From NCBI GenBank assembly GCA_949318235.1, contig OX439131.1, positions 3,183,964 through 3,247,963 on the forward strand: 64,000 bases of DNA. The letters are read 5' to 3'. Numbering within the stretch: the first letter of the stretch is position 1; every line of letters begins with the position of its first letter. Position numbers and translations under genes: made by a program. Below the pieces are notes generated by a model that had not been told where the DNA came from, did no database searches, and worked only from the letters and a program-made list of their open reading frames with translations. Origin of the DNA: Ecdyonurus torrentis (lineage: Eukaryota > Arthropoda > Insecta > Ephemeroptera > Heptageniidae). Positions 26,420 to 39,369 of this stretch are shown here, one piece after another.

Positions 26420-29400
26420 CTTAAATACATAATTATAGCTAATGCTAATGAAATATACAAAAACATAGCGCTAGGATTCAAAACTAATTTGCAACATAGA
26501 TTGGGCTTTGTACTACCCACACACAAACATAGGTGTGTGTATATCTTGTGTTATATTTTACAGATTCCTTTAACATAATATTTTCTATTAAATACGGTCA
26601 AACAAACACATACAAGGCTTATGTAAAATACATAAACATCAAGACAGGGAATTAAACAAGATTTCCTAATAGGTTCGGACGCTTACAGGTTTTTTACAAA
26701 CAAACGTGTGTGTATTATGTGAAGCTTTTTTTTACCGATCGTTTAATCACAACATTTTTACTTTTTACTATCTAAAAAAAATTGAATGCATTATGTAAAA
26801 TACAAAAACATTGCGCCATGAAATAGAACAAGATTTCAAGATCGGTGGGGACCCTCACTGCTTGCTTACAAACATAAATGTGTGTATTATGCGATGCCTA
26901 TTTTAAATTTTTCTTTAAAAATAATATTTACTTAATAGTATCTTAAATACATAATTATTTATGGCTTATGAAAAATACAAAAACCATCGCGCTAGGATTC
27001 AAAACTAATTTTCAACATAGATTGGGATTTGTACTACCCACACACAAACATAGGTGTGTGTATATCTTGTGTTATATTTTACAGATTCCTTTAACATAAT
27101 ATTTTCTCTAAAATACGGTCAAACAAACACATAAAAACTTATGTAAAATACGTTAACATCAAGACAGGGAATTAAACGAGATTTCCTAATAGGTTCGGAC
27201 GCCTACAGCTTTGTTACAAACAAACGTGTGTGTATTATGTGAAGCTTGTTTTTACCGATCGTTTAATCACAAAATTTTCACTTTTTACTATCTAAAAAAC
27301 ATATGAATGCATTATGTAAAATACAAAAACATTGCGCCATGAAATAAAACAAGATTTCAAGATCGGTAAGTACCCTCACTGTTTGCTCACAAACATAGAT
27401 GTGTGTATTATGCAATGCCTATTTTAAATATTCTTTAAACATAATATTTTTACTTAATATTATCTTAAATACATAATTATGGCTTATGAAAAATACAAAA
27501 ACATCGCGCTAGGATTCAAAACTAATTTTCAACATAGATTGGGATTTGTACTACCCACACACAAACATAGGTGTGTGTATATCTTGTGTTATATTTTACA
27601 GATTCCTTTAACATAATATTTTCTCTAAAATACGGTCAAACAAACACATAAAAGGCTTATGTAAAATACGTTAACATCAAGACAGGGAATTAAACGAGAG
27701 TTCCTAATAGGTTCGGACGCCTACAGCTTTGTTACAAACAAACGTGTGTGTATTATGTGAAGCTTTTTTTTACCGATCGTTTAATTTCAAAATTTTCACT
27801 TTTTACTATATTAAAAACATATGAAAGCATTATGTAAAATACAAAAACATTGTGTTATGAAAAAAAACGAGATTTCAAGATCGGTGGGGACCCTCACTGC
27901 TTGCTCACAAACATAGATGTGTGTATTATGCGATGCCTATTTTTACCTATTCTTTAAACATAATATTTTTACTTAATATTATCTTAAATACATAATTATG
28001 GCTTATGAAAAATACAAAAACATCGCGCTAGGATTCAAAACTAATTTTCAACATAGATTAGGATTTGTACTACCCACACACAAACATAGGTGTGTGTATA
28101 TCTTGTGTTATATTTTACAGATTCCTTTAACATAATATTTTCTCTAAAATACGGTCAAACGAACTAATAAAAGGCTTATGTAAAATACATAAACATCAAG
28201 ACAGGGAATTAAACGAGATTTCCTAATAGGTTCGGACGCCTACAGCTTTCTTACAAACATACGTGTGTGTATTAAGTGAAGCTTTTTTTTTTCAATAGTT
28301 TAATCCCAAAATTTTCACTTTTTACTATCTTAAAAACATATGAATGCATTATGTAAAATACAAAAACATTGTGCCATGAAATAAAACAAGATTTCAAGAT
28401 CGGTGGGGACCCTCACTGCTTGCTCACAAACATAGATGTGTGTATTTTGCGATGCCTATTATAAATATTATTAAACATAATATTTTTACTTAATATTAGC
28501 TTAAATACATAATTATGGCTTATAAAAAATACAAAAACATCGCGCTAGGATTCAAAACTTATTTTCAACATAGATTGGGATTTGTACTACCCACACACAA
28601 ACATAGGTGTGTGTATATCTTGTGTTATATTTTACAGATTCCTTTAACATAATATTTTCTCTAAAATACGGTCAAACAAACACATACAAGGCTTATGTAA
28701 AATACATAAACATCAAGACAGGGAATTAAACGAGATATCCTAATAGGTTCGGACGCCTACAGCTTTCTTACAAACATACGTGTGTGTATTATGTGAAGCT
28801 TTTTTTTACCGATCGTTTAATCACAAAATTTTCACTTTTTACGATCTAAAAAACATATGAATGGATTAAGTAAAATACAAAAACATTGCGCCATGAAATA
28901 AAACAAGATTTCAAGATCGGTGGGGACCCTCACTGCTTGCTCACAAACATAGATGTGTGTATTATGCAATGCCTATTTTAAATATTCTTTAAACATAATA
29001 TTTTCACTTAATATTATCTTAAATACATAATTATGGCTTATGAAAAATACAAAAACATCGCGCTAGGATTCAAAACTAATTTTCAACATAGATTGGGATT
29101 TGTACTACCCACACACAAACATAGGTGTGTGTATATCTTGTGTTATATTTTACAGATTCCTTTAACATAATATTTTCTCTAAATTACGGTCAAAAAAACA
29201 CATAAATTGCTTATAAAAAATACATAAACATCAAGACAGGGAATTAAACGAGATTTCCTAATAGGTTCGGACACCTACAGCTTTCTTACAAACATACGAG
29301 TGTGTATTATGTGAAGCTTTTTTTTACCGATCGTTTAATCACAACATTTTCACTTTTTACTATCTAAAAAACATATGAATGCATTATGTAAAATACAAAA

Positions 29401-29590
29401 ACATTGTGCCATGAAATAAAACAAGATTTCAAGATCGGTGGGGACCCTCACTGCTTGCTCACAAACATAGATGTGTGTATTATGCGATGCCTATTATAAA
29501 TATTATTAAACATAATATTTTTACTTAATATTAGCTTAAATACATAATTATGGCTTTTGAAAAATACAAAAACATCGCGCTAGGATTCAA
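26420..29590. repeat. segmental duplication I, continuation, copy 2
   Basis: This is the partner of 12436-15600. It begins with AGCTAATGCTAATG, where a 6 bp GCTAAT duplication explains the 13984 to 13990 change of offset. Private changes include ACGAGAGTTCC and AACGAGATATCC. Confidence 0.85.
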
Positions 29591-32500
29591 AACTAATTTT
29601 CAACATAGATTGGGATTTGTACTACCCACACACAAACATAGGTGTGTGTATATCTTGTGTTATATTTTAGATTCCTTTAACATAATATTTTCTCTAAAAT
29701 ACGGTCAAACAAACACATAAAAGGCTTATGTAAGATACGTTAACATCAAGACAGGGAATTAAACGAGATTTCCTAATAGGTTCGGACGCCTACAGCTTTG
29801 TTACAAACAAACGTGTGTGTATTATGTGAAGCTTTTTTTTACCGATCGTTTAATCTCAAAATTTTCACTTTTTACTATATTAAAAACATATGAAAGCATT
29901 ATGTAAAATACAAAAACATTGTGTTATGAAAAAAAACGAGATTTCAAGATCGGTGGAGACCCTCACTGCTTGCTCACAAACATAGATGTGTGTATTATGC
30001 GATGCCTATTTTTACCTATTCTTTAAACATAATATTTTTACTTAATATTATATTAAATACATAATTATGGCTTATGAAAAATACAAAAACATCGCGCTAG
30101 GATTCAAAACTAATTTTCAACATAGATTAGGATTTGTACTACCCACACACAAACATAGGTGTGTGTATATCTTGTGTTATATTTTACAGATTCCTTTAAC
30201 ATAATATTTTCTCTAAAATACGGTCAAACAAACTCATAAAAGGCTTATGTAAAATACATAAACATCAAGACAGGGAATTAAACGAGATTTCCTAATAGGT
30301 TCGGACGCCTACAGCTTTCTTACAAACATACGTGTGTGTATTAAGTGAAGCTTTTTTTTTTCAATAGTTTAATCCCAAAATTTTCACTTTTTACTATCTT
30401 AAAAACATATGAATGCATTATGTAAAATACAAAAACATTGTGCCATGAAATAAAACAAGATTTCAAGATCGGTGGGGACCCTCACTGCTTGCTCACAAAC
30501 ATAGATGTGTGTATTATGCGATGCCTATTATAAATATTATTAAACATAATATTTTTACCTAATATTAGCTTAAATACATAATTATGGCTTATAAAAAATA
30601 CAAAAACATCGCGCTAGGATTCAAAACTAATTTTCAACATAGATTGGGATTTGTACTACCCACACACAAACATAGGTGTGTGTATATCTTGTGTTATATT
30701 TTACAGATTCCTTTAACATAATATTTTCTCTAAAATACGGTCAAACAAACACATACAAGGCTTATGTAAAATACATAAACATCAAGACAGGGAATTAAAC
30801 GAAATTTCCTAATAGGTTCGGACGCCTACAGCTTTCTTACAAACATACGTGTGTGTATTATGTGAAGCTTTTTTTTACCGATCGTTTAATCACAAAAGTT
30901 TCACTTTTTACGATCTAAAAAACATATGAATGGATTAAGTAAAATACAAAAACATTGCGCCATGAAATAGAACAAGATTTCAAGATCGGTGGGGACCCTC
31001 ACTGCTTGCTCACAAACATAGATGTGTGTATTATGCAATTCCTATTTTAAATATTCTTTAAACATAATATTTTTACTTAATATTATCTTAAATACATAAT
31101 TATGGCTTATGAAAAATACAAAAACATCGCGCTAGGATTCAAAACTAATTTTCAACATAGATTGGGATTTGTACTACCCACACACAAACATAGGTGTGTG
31201 TATATCTTGTGTTATATTTTACAGATTCCTTTAACATAATATTTTCTCTAAATTACGGTCAAAAAAACACATAAATTGCATATGTAAAATACATAAACAT
31301 CAAGACAGGGAATTAAACGAGATTTCCTAATAGGTTCGGATGCCTACAGCTTTGTTACAAACAAACGTGTGTGTATTATGTGAAGCTTGTTTTTACCGAT
31401 CCTTTAATCAAAAAATTTTCACTTTTTATTATCTAAAAAACATTTGAATGCATTACGTAAAATACAAAAACATTGCGCCATGAAATAAAACAAGATTATA
31501 AGATCGGTGGGGACCCTCACTGCTTTCTTACAAACATACATGTGTGTATTATGCAATGCCTATTATAAATATTATTAAACATAATATTTTTACTTAATAT
31601 TATCTTAAATACATAATTATAGCTAATGAAATATACAAAAAACATCGCGCTAGGATTCAAAACTAATTTGCAACATAGATTGGGATTGGTACTACCCACA
31701 CACAAACATAGGTGTGTGTATATCTTGTGTTATATTTTACAGATTCCTTTAACATAATATTTTCTCTAAAATACGGTCAAACAAACACATACAAGGCTTA
31801 TGTAAAATACATAAACATCAAGACAGGGAATTAAACGAGATTTCCTAATAGGTTCGGACGCCTACAGCTTTGTTACAAACATACGTGTGTGTATTATGTG
31901 AAGCTTTTTTTTACCGATCGTTTAATCACAACATTTTCACTTTTTACTATCTAAAAAAATTGAATGCATTATGTAAAATACAAAAACATTGCGCCATGAA
32001 ATAGAACAAGATTTCAAGATCAGTGTGGACCCTCACTGCTTGCTTACAAACATAAATGTGTGTATTATGCGATGCCTATTTTAAATTTTTCTTTAAACAT
32101 AATATTTTTACTTAATATTATCTTAAATACATAATTATGGCTTATGAAAAATACAAAAACATCGCGCTAGGATTCAAAACTAATTTTCAACATAGATTGG
32201 GATTTGTACTACCCACACACAAACATAGGTGTGTGTATATCTTGTGTTATATTTTACAGATTCCTTTAACATAATATTTTCTCTAAATTACGGTCAAACA
32301 AACACATAAAAGGCTTATGTAAAATACGTTAACATCAAGACAGGGAATTAAACGAGATTTCCTAATAGGTTCGGACGCCTACAGCTTTGTTACAAACAAA
32401 CGTGTGTGTATTATGTGAAGCTTTTTTTTACCGATCGTTTAATCTCAAAATTTTCACTTTTTACTATATTAAAAACATATGAAAGCATTATGTAAAATAC

Positions 32501-33674
32501 AAAAACATTGTGCCATGAAAAAAAACGAGATTTCAAGATCGGTGGGGACCCTCACTGCTTGCTCACAAACATAGATGTGTGTATTATGCGATGCCTATTT
32601 TTACCTATTCTTTAAACATAATATTTTTACTTAATATTATCTTAAATACATAATTATGGCTTATGAAAAATACAAAAACATCGCGCTAGGATTCAAAACT
32701 AATTTTCAACATAGATTAGGATTTGTACTACCCACACACAAACATAGGTGTGTGTATATCTTGTGTTATATTTTACAGATTCCTTTAACATAATATTTTC
32801 TCTAAAATACGGTCAAACAAACACATAAAAGGCTTATGTAAAATACATAAACATCAAGACAGGGAATTAAACGAGATTTCCTAATAGGTTCGGACGCCTA
32901 CAGCTTTCTTACAAACATACGTGTGTGTATTAAGTGAAGCTTTTTTTTTCAATAGTTTAATCCCAAAATTTTCACTTTTTATTATCTTAAAAACATATGA
33001 ATGCATTATGTAAAATACAAAAACATTGTGCCATGAAATAAAACAAGATTTCAAGATCGGTGGGGACCCTCACTGCTTGCTCACAAACATAGATGTGTGT
33101 ATTATGCGATGCCTATTATAAATATTATTAAACATAATATTTTTACTTAATATTAGCTTAAATACATAATTATGGCTTATAAAAAATACAAAAACATCGC
33201 GCTAGGATTCAAAACTAATTTTCAACATAGATTGGGATTTGTACTACCCACACACAAACATAGGTGTGTGTATATCTTGTGTTATATTTTACAGATTCCT
33301 TTAACATAATATTTTCTCTAAAATACGGTCAAACAAACACATACAAGGCTTATGTAAAATACATAAACATCAAGACAGGGAATTAAACGAGATTTCCTAA
33401 TAGGTTCAGACGCCTACAGCTTTCTTACAAACATACGTGTGTGTATTATGTGAAGCTTTTTTTTACCGATCGTTTAATCACAAAATTTTCACTTTTTACG
33501 ATCTAAAAAACATATGAATGGATTAAGTAAAATACAAAAACATTGCGCAATGAAATAAAAGAAGATTTCAAGATCGGTGGGGACCCTCACTGCTTGCTCA
33601 CAAACATAGATGTGTGTATTATGCAATTCCTATTTTAAATATTCTTTAAACATAATATTTTTACTTAATATTAG
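27983..33674. repeat. segmental duplication II, copy 1 (pairs with 51050-56742)
   Basis: Eleven monomers pair in order with 51050-56742 at an offset of 23067-23069 bp. Shared rare variants include GTAAGATACGTTAAC, GGTGGAGACC (29952 and 53021), TTATATTAAATAC, TTTTTACCTAATATTAGC, TTGCATATGTAAAATAC (31278 and 54347), GATCCTTTAATCAAAA, AAGATTATAAG and GATCAGTGTGGACC. This copy has a 2 bp deletion (TATATTTTAGATTCC) that shifts the offset from 23067 to 23069. Confidence 0.87.
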
Positions 33675-34709
33675 CTTAAATACATAATTATGGCTTATGA
33701 AAAATACAAAAACATCGCGCTAGGATTCAAAACTAATTTTCAACATAGATTAGGATTTGTACTACCCACACACAAACATAGGTGTGTGTATATCTTGTGT
33801 TATATTTTACAGATTCCTTTAACATAATATTTTCTCTAAATTACGGTCAAAAAAACACATAAATTGCTTATGTAAAATACATAAACATCAAGACAGGGAA
33901 TTAAACGAGATTTCCTAATAGGTTCGGACGCCTACAGCTTTGTTACAAACATACGTGTGTGTATTATGTGAAGCTTGTTTTTACCGATCGTTTAATCACA
34001 AAATTCTCACTTTTTACGATCTAAAAAACATATGAATGCATTAAGTAAAATACAAAAACATTGCGCCATGAAATAAAACAAGATTTCAAGATCGGTGGGG
34101 ACCCTCACTGCTTGCTCACAAACATAGATGTGTGTATTATGCGATGCCTATTATAAATATTATTAAACATAATATTTTTACTTAATATTAGCTTAAATAC
34201 ATAATTATGGCTTATAAAAAATACAAAAACATCGCGCTAGGATTCAAAACTAATTTTCAACATAGATTGGGATTTGTACTACCCACACACAAACATAGGT
34301 GTGTGTATATCTTGTGTTATATTTTACAGATTCCTTTAACATAATATTTTCTCTAAAATACGGTCAAACAAACACATACAAGGCTTATGTAAAATACATA
34401 AACATCAAGACAGGGAATTAAACGAGATTTCCTAATAGGTTCGGACGCCTACAGCTTTCTTACAAACATACGTGTGTGTATTACGTGAAGCTTTTTTTTG
34501 CAATAGTTTAATCCCAAAATTTTCACTTTTTACTATCTTAAAAACATATGAATGCATTATGTAAAATACAAAAACATTGCGCCATGAAATAGAACAAGAT
34601 TTCAAGATCGGTGGGGACCCTCACTGCTTGCTTACAAACATAAATGTGTGTATTATATGCGATGCCTATTTTAAATTTTTCTTTAAAAATAATATTTACT
34701 TAATATTAT
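30569..34709. repeat. block with the CATATG / AATCAAAA / GATCAGTGTGG monomer pair (copy 1)
   Basis: This is the first of three occurrences of an unusual monomer pair. One member has TTGCATATG, GATCCTTTAATCAAAA, CATTTGAATGCATTACG and AAGATTATAAG. The next has TAGCTAATGAAATATAC, TTGCAACATAG, GGGATTGGTAC and GATCAGTGTGG. The pair recurs in 39370-42991 (offset 8801 bp, becoming 8282 bp after one monomer is lost) and within duplication II near 54.15-55.19 kb. Confidence 0.82.
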
Positions 34710-35744
34710 CTTAAATACATAATTATGGCTTATGAAAAATACAAAAACATCGCGCTAGGATTCAAAACTAATTTTCAACATAGATTAGGATTTGTACTAC
34801 CCACACACAAACATAGGTGTGTGTATATCTTGTGTTATATTTTACAGATTCCTTTAACATAATATTTTCTCTAAAATACGGTCAAACAAACACATACAAG
34901 GCTTATGTAAAATACATAAACATCAAGACAGGGAAATAAACGAGATTTCCTAATAGGTTCGGACGCCTAAAGCTTTGTTACAAACATACGTGTGTGTATT
35001 ATGTGAAGCTTTTTTTTACCGATCGTTTAATCACAACATTTTCACTTTTTACTATCTAAAAAACATATGAATGCATTAAGTAAAATACAAAAACATTGTG
35101 CCATGAAATAAAACAAGATTTCAAGATCGGTGGGGACCCTCACTGCTTGCTCACAAACATAGATGTGTGTATTTTGCGATGCCTATTATAAATATTATTA
35201 AACATAATATTTTTACTTAATATTAGCTTAAATACATAATTATGGCTTATAAAAAATACAAAAACATCGCGCTAGGATTCAAAACTAATTTTCAACATAG
35301 ATTGGGATTTGTACTACCCACACACAAACATAGGTGTGTGTATATCTTGTGTTATATTTTACAGATTCCTTTAACATAATATTTTCTCTAAAATACGGTC
35401 AAACAAACACATACAAGGCTTATGTAAAATACATAAACATCAAGACAGGAAATTAAACGAAATTTCCTAATAGGTTCGGACGCCTACAGCTTTCTTACAA
35501 ACATACGTGTGTGTATTATGTGAAGCTTTTTTTTACCGATCGTTTAATCACAAAATTTTCACTTTTTACGATCTAAAAAACATATGAATGGATTAAGTAA
35601 AATACAAAAACATTGCGCCATGAAATAAAACAAGATTTCAAGATCGGTGGGGACCCTCACTGCTTGCTCACAAACATAGATGTGTGTATTATGCAATGCC
35701 TATTTTAAATATTTTTTAAACATAATATTTTCACCTAATATTTG

Positions 35745-37815
35745 CTTAAATACATAATTATGGCTTATAAAAAATACAAAAACATCGCGCTAGGATTCAA
35801 AACTAATTTTCAACATAGATTGGGATTTGTACTACCCACACACAAACATAGGTGTGTGTATATCTTGTGTTATATTTTACAGATTCCTTTAACATAATAT
35901 TTTCTCTAAAATACGGTCAAACAAACACATACAAGGCTTATGTAAAATACATAAACATCAAGACAGGGAATTAAACGAGATTTCCTAATAGGTTCGGACG
36001 CCTTCAGCTTTGTTACAAACAAACGTGTGTGTATTATGTGAAGCTTTTTTTTTACCGATCGTTTAATCACAACATTTTTACTTTTTACTATCTAAAAAAA
36101 ATTGAATGCATTATGTAAAATACAAAAACATTGCGCCATGAAATAAAACAAGATTTCAAAATCGGTAAGTACCCTCACTGTTTGCTCACAAACATAGATG
36201 TGTGTATTATGCAATGCCTATTTTAAATATTCTTTAAACATAATATTTTTACTTAATATTTTCTTAAATACATAATTATGGCTTATGAAAAATACAAAAA
36301 CATCGCGCTAGGATTCAAAACTAATTTTCAACATAGATTGGGATTTGTACTACCCACACACAAACATAGGTGTGTGTATATCTTGTGTTATATTTTACAG
36401 ATTCCTTTAACATAATATTTTCTCTAAAATACGGTCAAACAAACACATACAAGGCTTATGTAAAATACATAAACATCAAGACAGGGAATTAAACGAGATT
36501 TCCTAATAGGTTCGGACGCCTACAGCTTTCTTACAAACATACGTGTGTGTATTACGTGAAGCTTTTTTTTGCAATAGTTTAATCCCAAAATTTTCACTTT
36601 TTACTATCTTAAAAACATATGAATGCATTATGTAAAATACAAAAACATTGCGCCATGAAATAGAACAAGATTTCAAGATCGGTGGGGACCCTCACTGCTT
36701 GCTTACAAACATAAATGTGTGTATTATATGCGATGCCTATTTTAAATTTTTCTTTAAAAATAATATTTACTTAATATTATCTTAAATACATAATTATGGC
36801 TTATGAAAAATACAAAAACATCGCGCTAGGATTCAAAACTAATTTTCAACATAGATTAGGATTTGTACTACCCACACACAAACATAGGTGTGTGTATATC
36901 TTGTGTTATATTTTACAGATTCCTTTAACATAATATTTTCTCTAAAATACGGTCAAACAAACACATACAAGGCTTATGTAAAATACATAAACATCAAGAC
37001 AGGGAATTAAACGAGATTTCCTAATAGGTTCGGACGCCTAAAGCTTTGTTACAAACATACGTGTGTGTATTATGTGAAGCTTTTTTTTACCGATCGTTTA
37101 ATCACAACATTTTCACTTTTTACTATCTAAAAAACATATGAATGCATTAAGTAAAATACAAAAACATTGTGCCATGAAATAAAACAAGATTTCAAGATCG
37201 GTGGGGACCCTCACTGCTTGCTCACAAACATAGATGTGTGTATTTTGCGATGCCTATTATAAATATTATTAAACATAATATTTTTACTTAATATTAGCTT
37301 AAATACATAATTATGGCTTATAAAAAATACAAAAACATCGCGCTAGGATTCAAAACTAATTTTCAACATAGATTGGGATTTGTACTACCCACACACAAAC
37401 ATAGGTGTGTGTATATCTTGTGTTATATTTTACAGATTCCTTTAACATAATATTTTCTCTAAAATACGGTCAAACAAACACATACAAGGCTTATGTAAAA
37501 TACATAAACATCAAGACAGGGAATTAAACGAGATTTCCTAATAGGTTCGGACGCCTTCAGCTTTGTTACAAACAAACGTGTGTGTATTATGTGAAGCTTT
37601 TTTTTTACCGATCGTTTAATCACAACATTTTTACTTTTTACTATCTAAAAAAAATTGAATGCATTATGTAAAATACAAAAACATTGCGCCATGAAATAAA
37701 ACAAGATTTCAAAATCGGTAAGTACCCTCACTGTTTGCTCACAAACATAGATGTGTGTATTATGCAATGCCTATTTTAAATATTCTTTAAACATAATATT
37801 TTTACTTAATATTTT
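35745..37815. repeat. local three-monomer tandem duplication
   Basis: The monomers at 35745 and 37298 share an otherwise rare combination: CCTTCAGC, nine Ts before ACCG, AAAAAAATTG, TTTCAAAATCGGTAAG and a TATTTTCTTAAATAC tail. They lie 1553 bp, three monomers, apart. The pair TTACGTGAAGC/GCAATAG then CCTAAAGCTTTG occurs at both 34.2-35.2 and 36.3-37.3 kb at an offset of 2071 bp, so two overlapping exchange events are needed. Confidence 0.78.
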
Positions 37816-39369
37816 CTTAAATACATAATTATGGCTTATGAAAAATACAAAAACATCGCGCTAGGATTCAAAACTAATTTTCAACATAGATTGGGATTTG
37901 TACTACCCACACACAAACATAGGTGTGTGTATATCTTGTGTTATATTTTACAGATTCCTTTAACATAATATTTTCTCTAAAATACGGTCAAACAAACACA
38001 TAAAAGGCTTATGTAAAATACGTTAACATCAAGACAGGGAATTAAACGAGATTTCCTAATAGGTTCGGACGCCTACAGCTTTGTTACAAACAAACGTGTG
38101 TGTATTATGTGAAGCTTTTTTTTACCGATCGTTTAATCTCAAAATTTTCACTTTTTACTATATTAAAAACATATGAAAGCATTATGTAAAATACAAAAAC
38201 ATTGTGTTATGAAAAAAAACGAGATTTCAAGATCGGTGGGGACCCTCACTGCTTGCTCACAAACATAGATGTGTGTATTATGCGATGCCTATTTTTACCT
38301 ATTCTTTAAACATAATATTTTTACTTAATATTATCTTAAATACATAATTATGGCTTATGAAAAATACAAAAACATCGCGCTAGGATTCAAAACTAATTTT
38401 CAACATAGATTAGGATTTGTACTACCCACACACAAACATAGGTGTGTGTATATCTTGTGTTATATTTTACAGATTCCTTTAACATAATATTTTCTCTAAA
38501 ATACGGTCAAACGAACTAATAAAAGGCTTATGTAAAATACATAAACATCAAGACAGGGAATTAAACGAGATTTCCTAATAGGTTCGGACGCCTACAGCTT
38601 TCTTACAAACATACGTGTGTGTATTAAGTGAAGCTTTTTTTTTTCAATAGTTTAATCCCAAAATTTTCACTTTTTACTATCTTAAAAACATATGAATGCA
38701 TTATGTAAAATACAAAAACATTGTGCCATGAAATAAAACAAGATTTCAAGATCGGTGGGGACCCTCACTGCTTGCTCACAAACATAGATGTGTGTATTTT
38801 GCGATGCCTATTATAAATATTATTAAACATAATATTTTTACTTAATATTAGCTTAAATACATAATTATGGCTTATAAAAAATACAAAAACATCGCGCTAG
38901 GATTCAAAACTAATTTTCAACATAGATTGGGATTTGTACTACCCACACACAAACATAGGTGTGTGTATATCTTGTGTTATATTTTACAGATTCCTTTAAC
39001 ATAATATTTTCTCTAAAATACGGTCAAACAAACACATACAAGGCTTATGTAAAATACATAAACATCAAGACAGGAAATTAAACGAAATTTCCTAATAGGT
39101 TCAAACGCCTACAGCTTTCTTACAAACATACGTGTGTGTATTATGTGAAGCTTTTTTTTACCGATCGTTTAATCACAAAATTTTCACTTTTTACGATCTA
39201 AAAAACATATGAATGGATTAAGTAAAACACAAAAACATTGCGCCATGAAATAAAACAAGATTTCAAGATCGGTGGGGACCCTCACTGCTTGCTCACAAAC
39301 ATAGATGTGTGTATTATGCAATGCCTATTTTAAATATTTTTTAAACATAATATTTTCACCTAATATTTG

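Noticed and set aside
31517..31705. 62-codon minus-strand open frame
   Set aside because: Antisense of the satellite C and A subunits in one variant monomer. It is closed in nearly all other copies.
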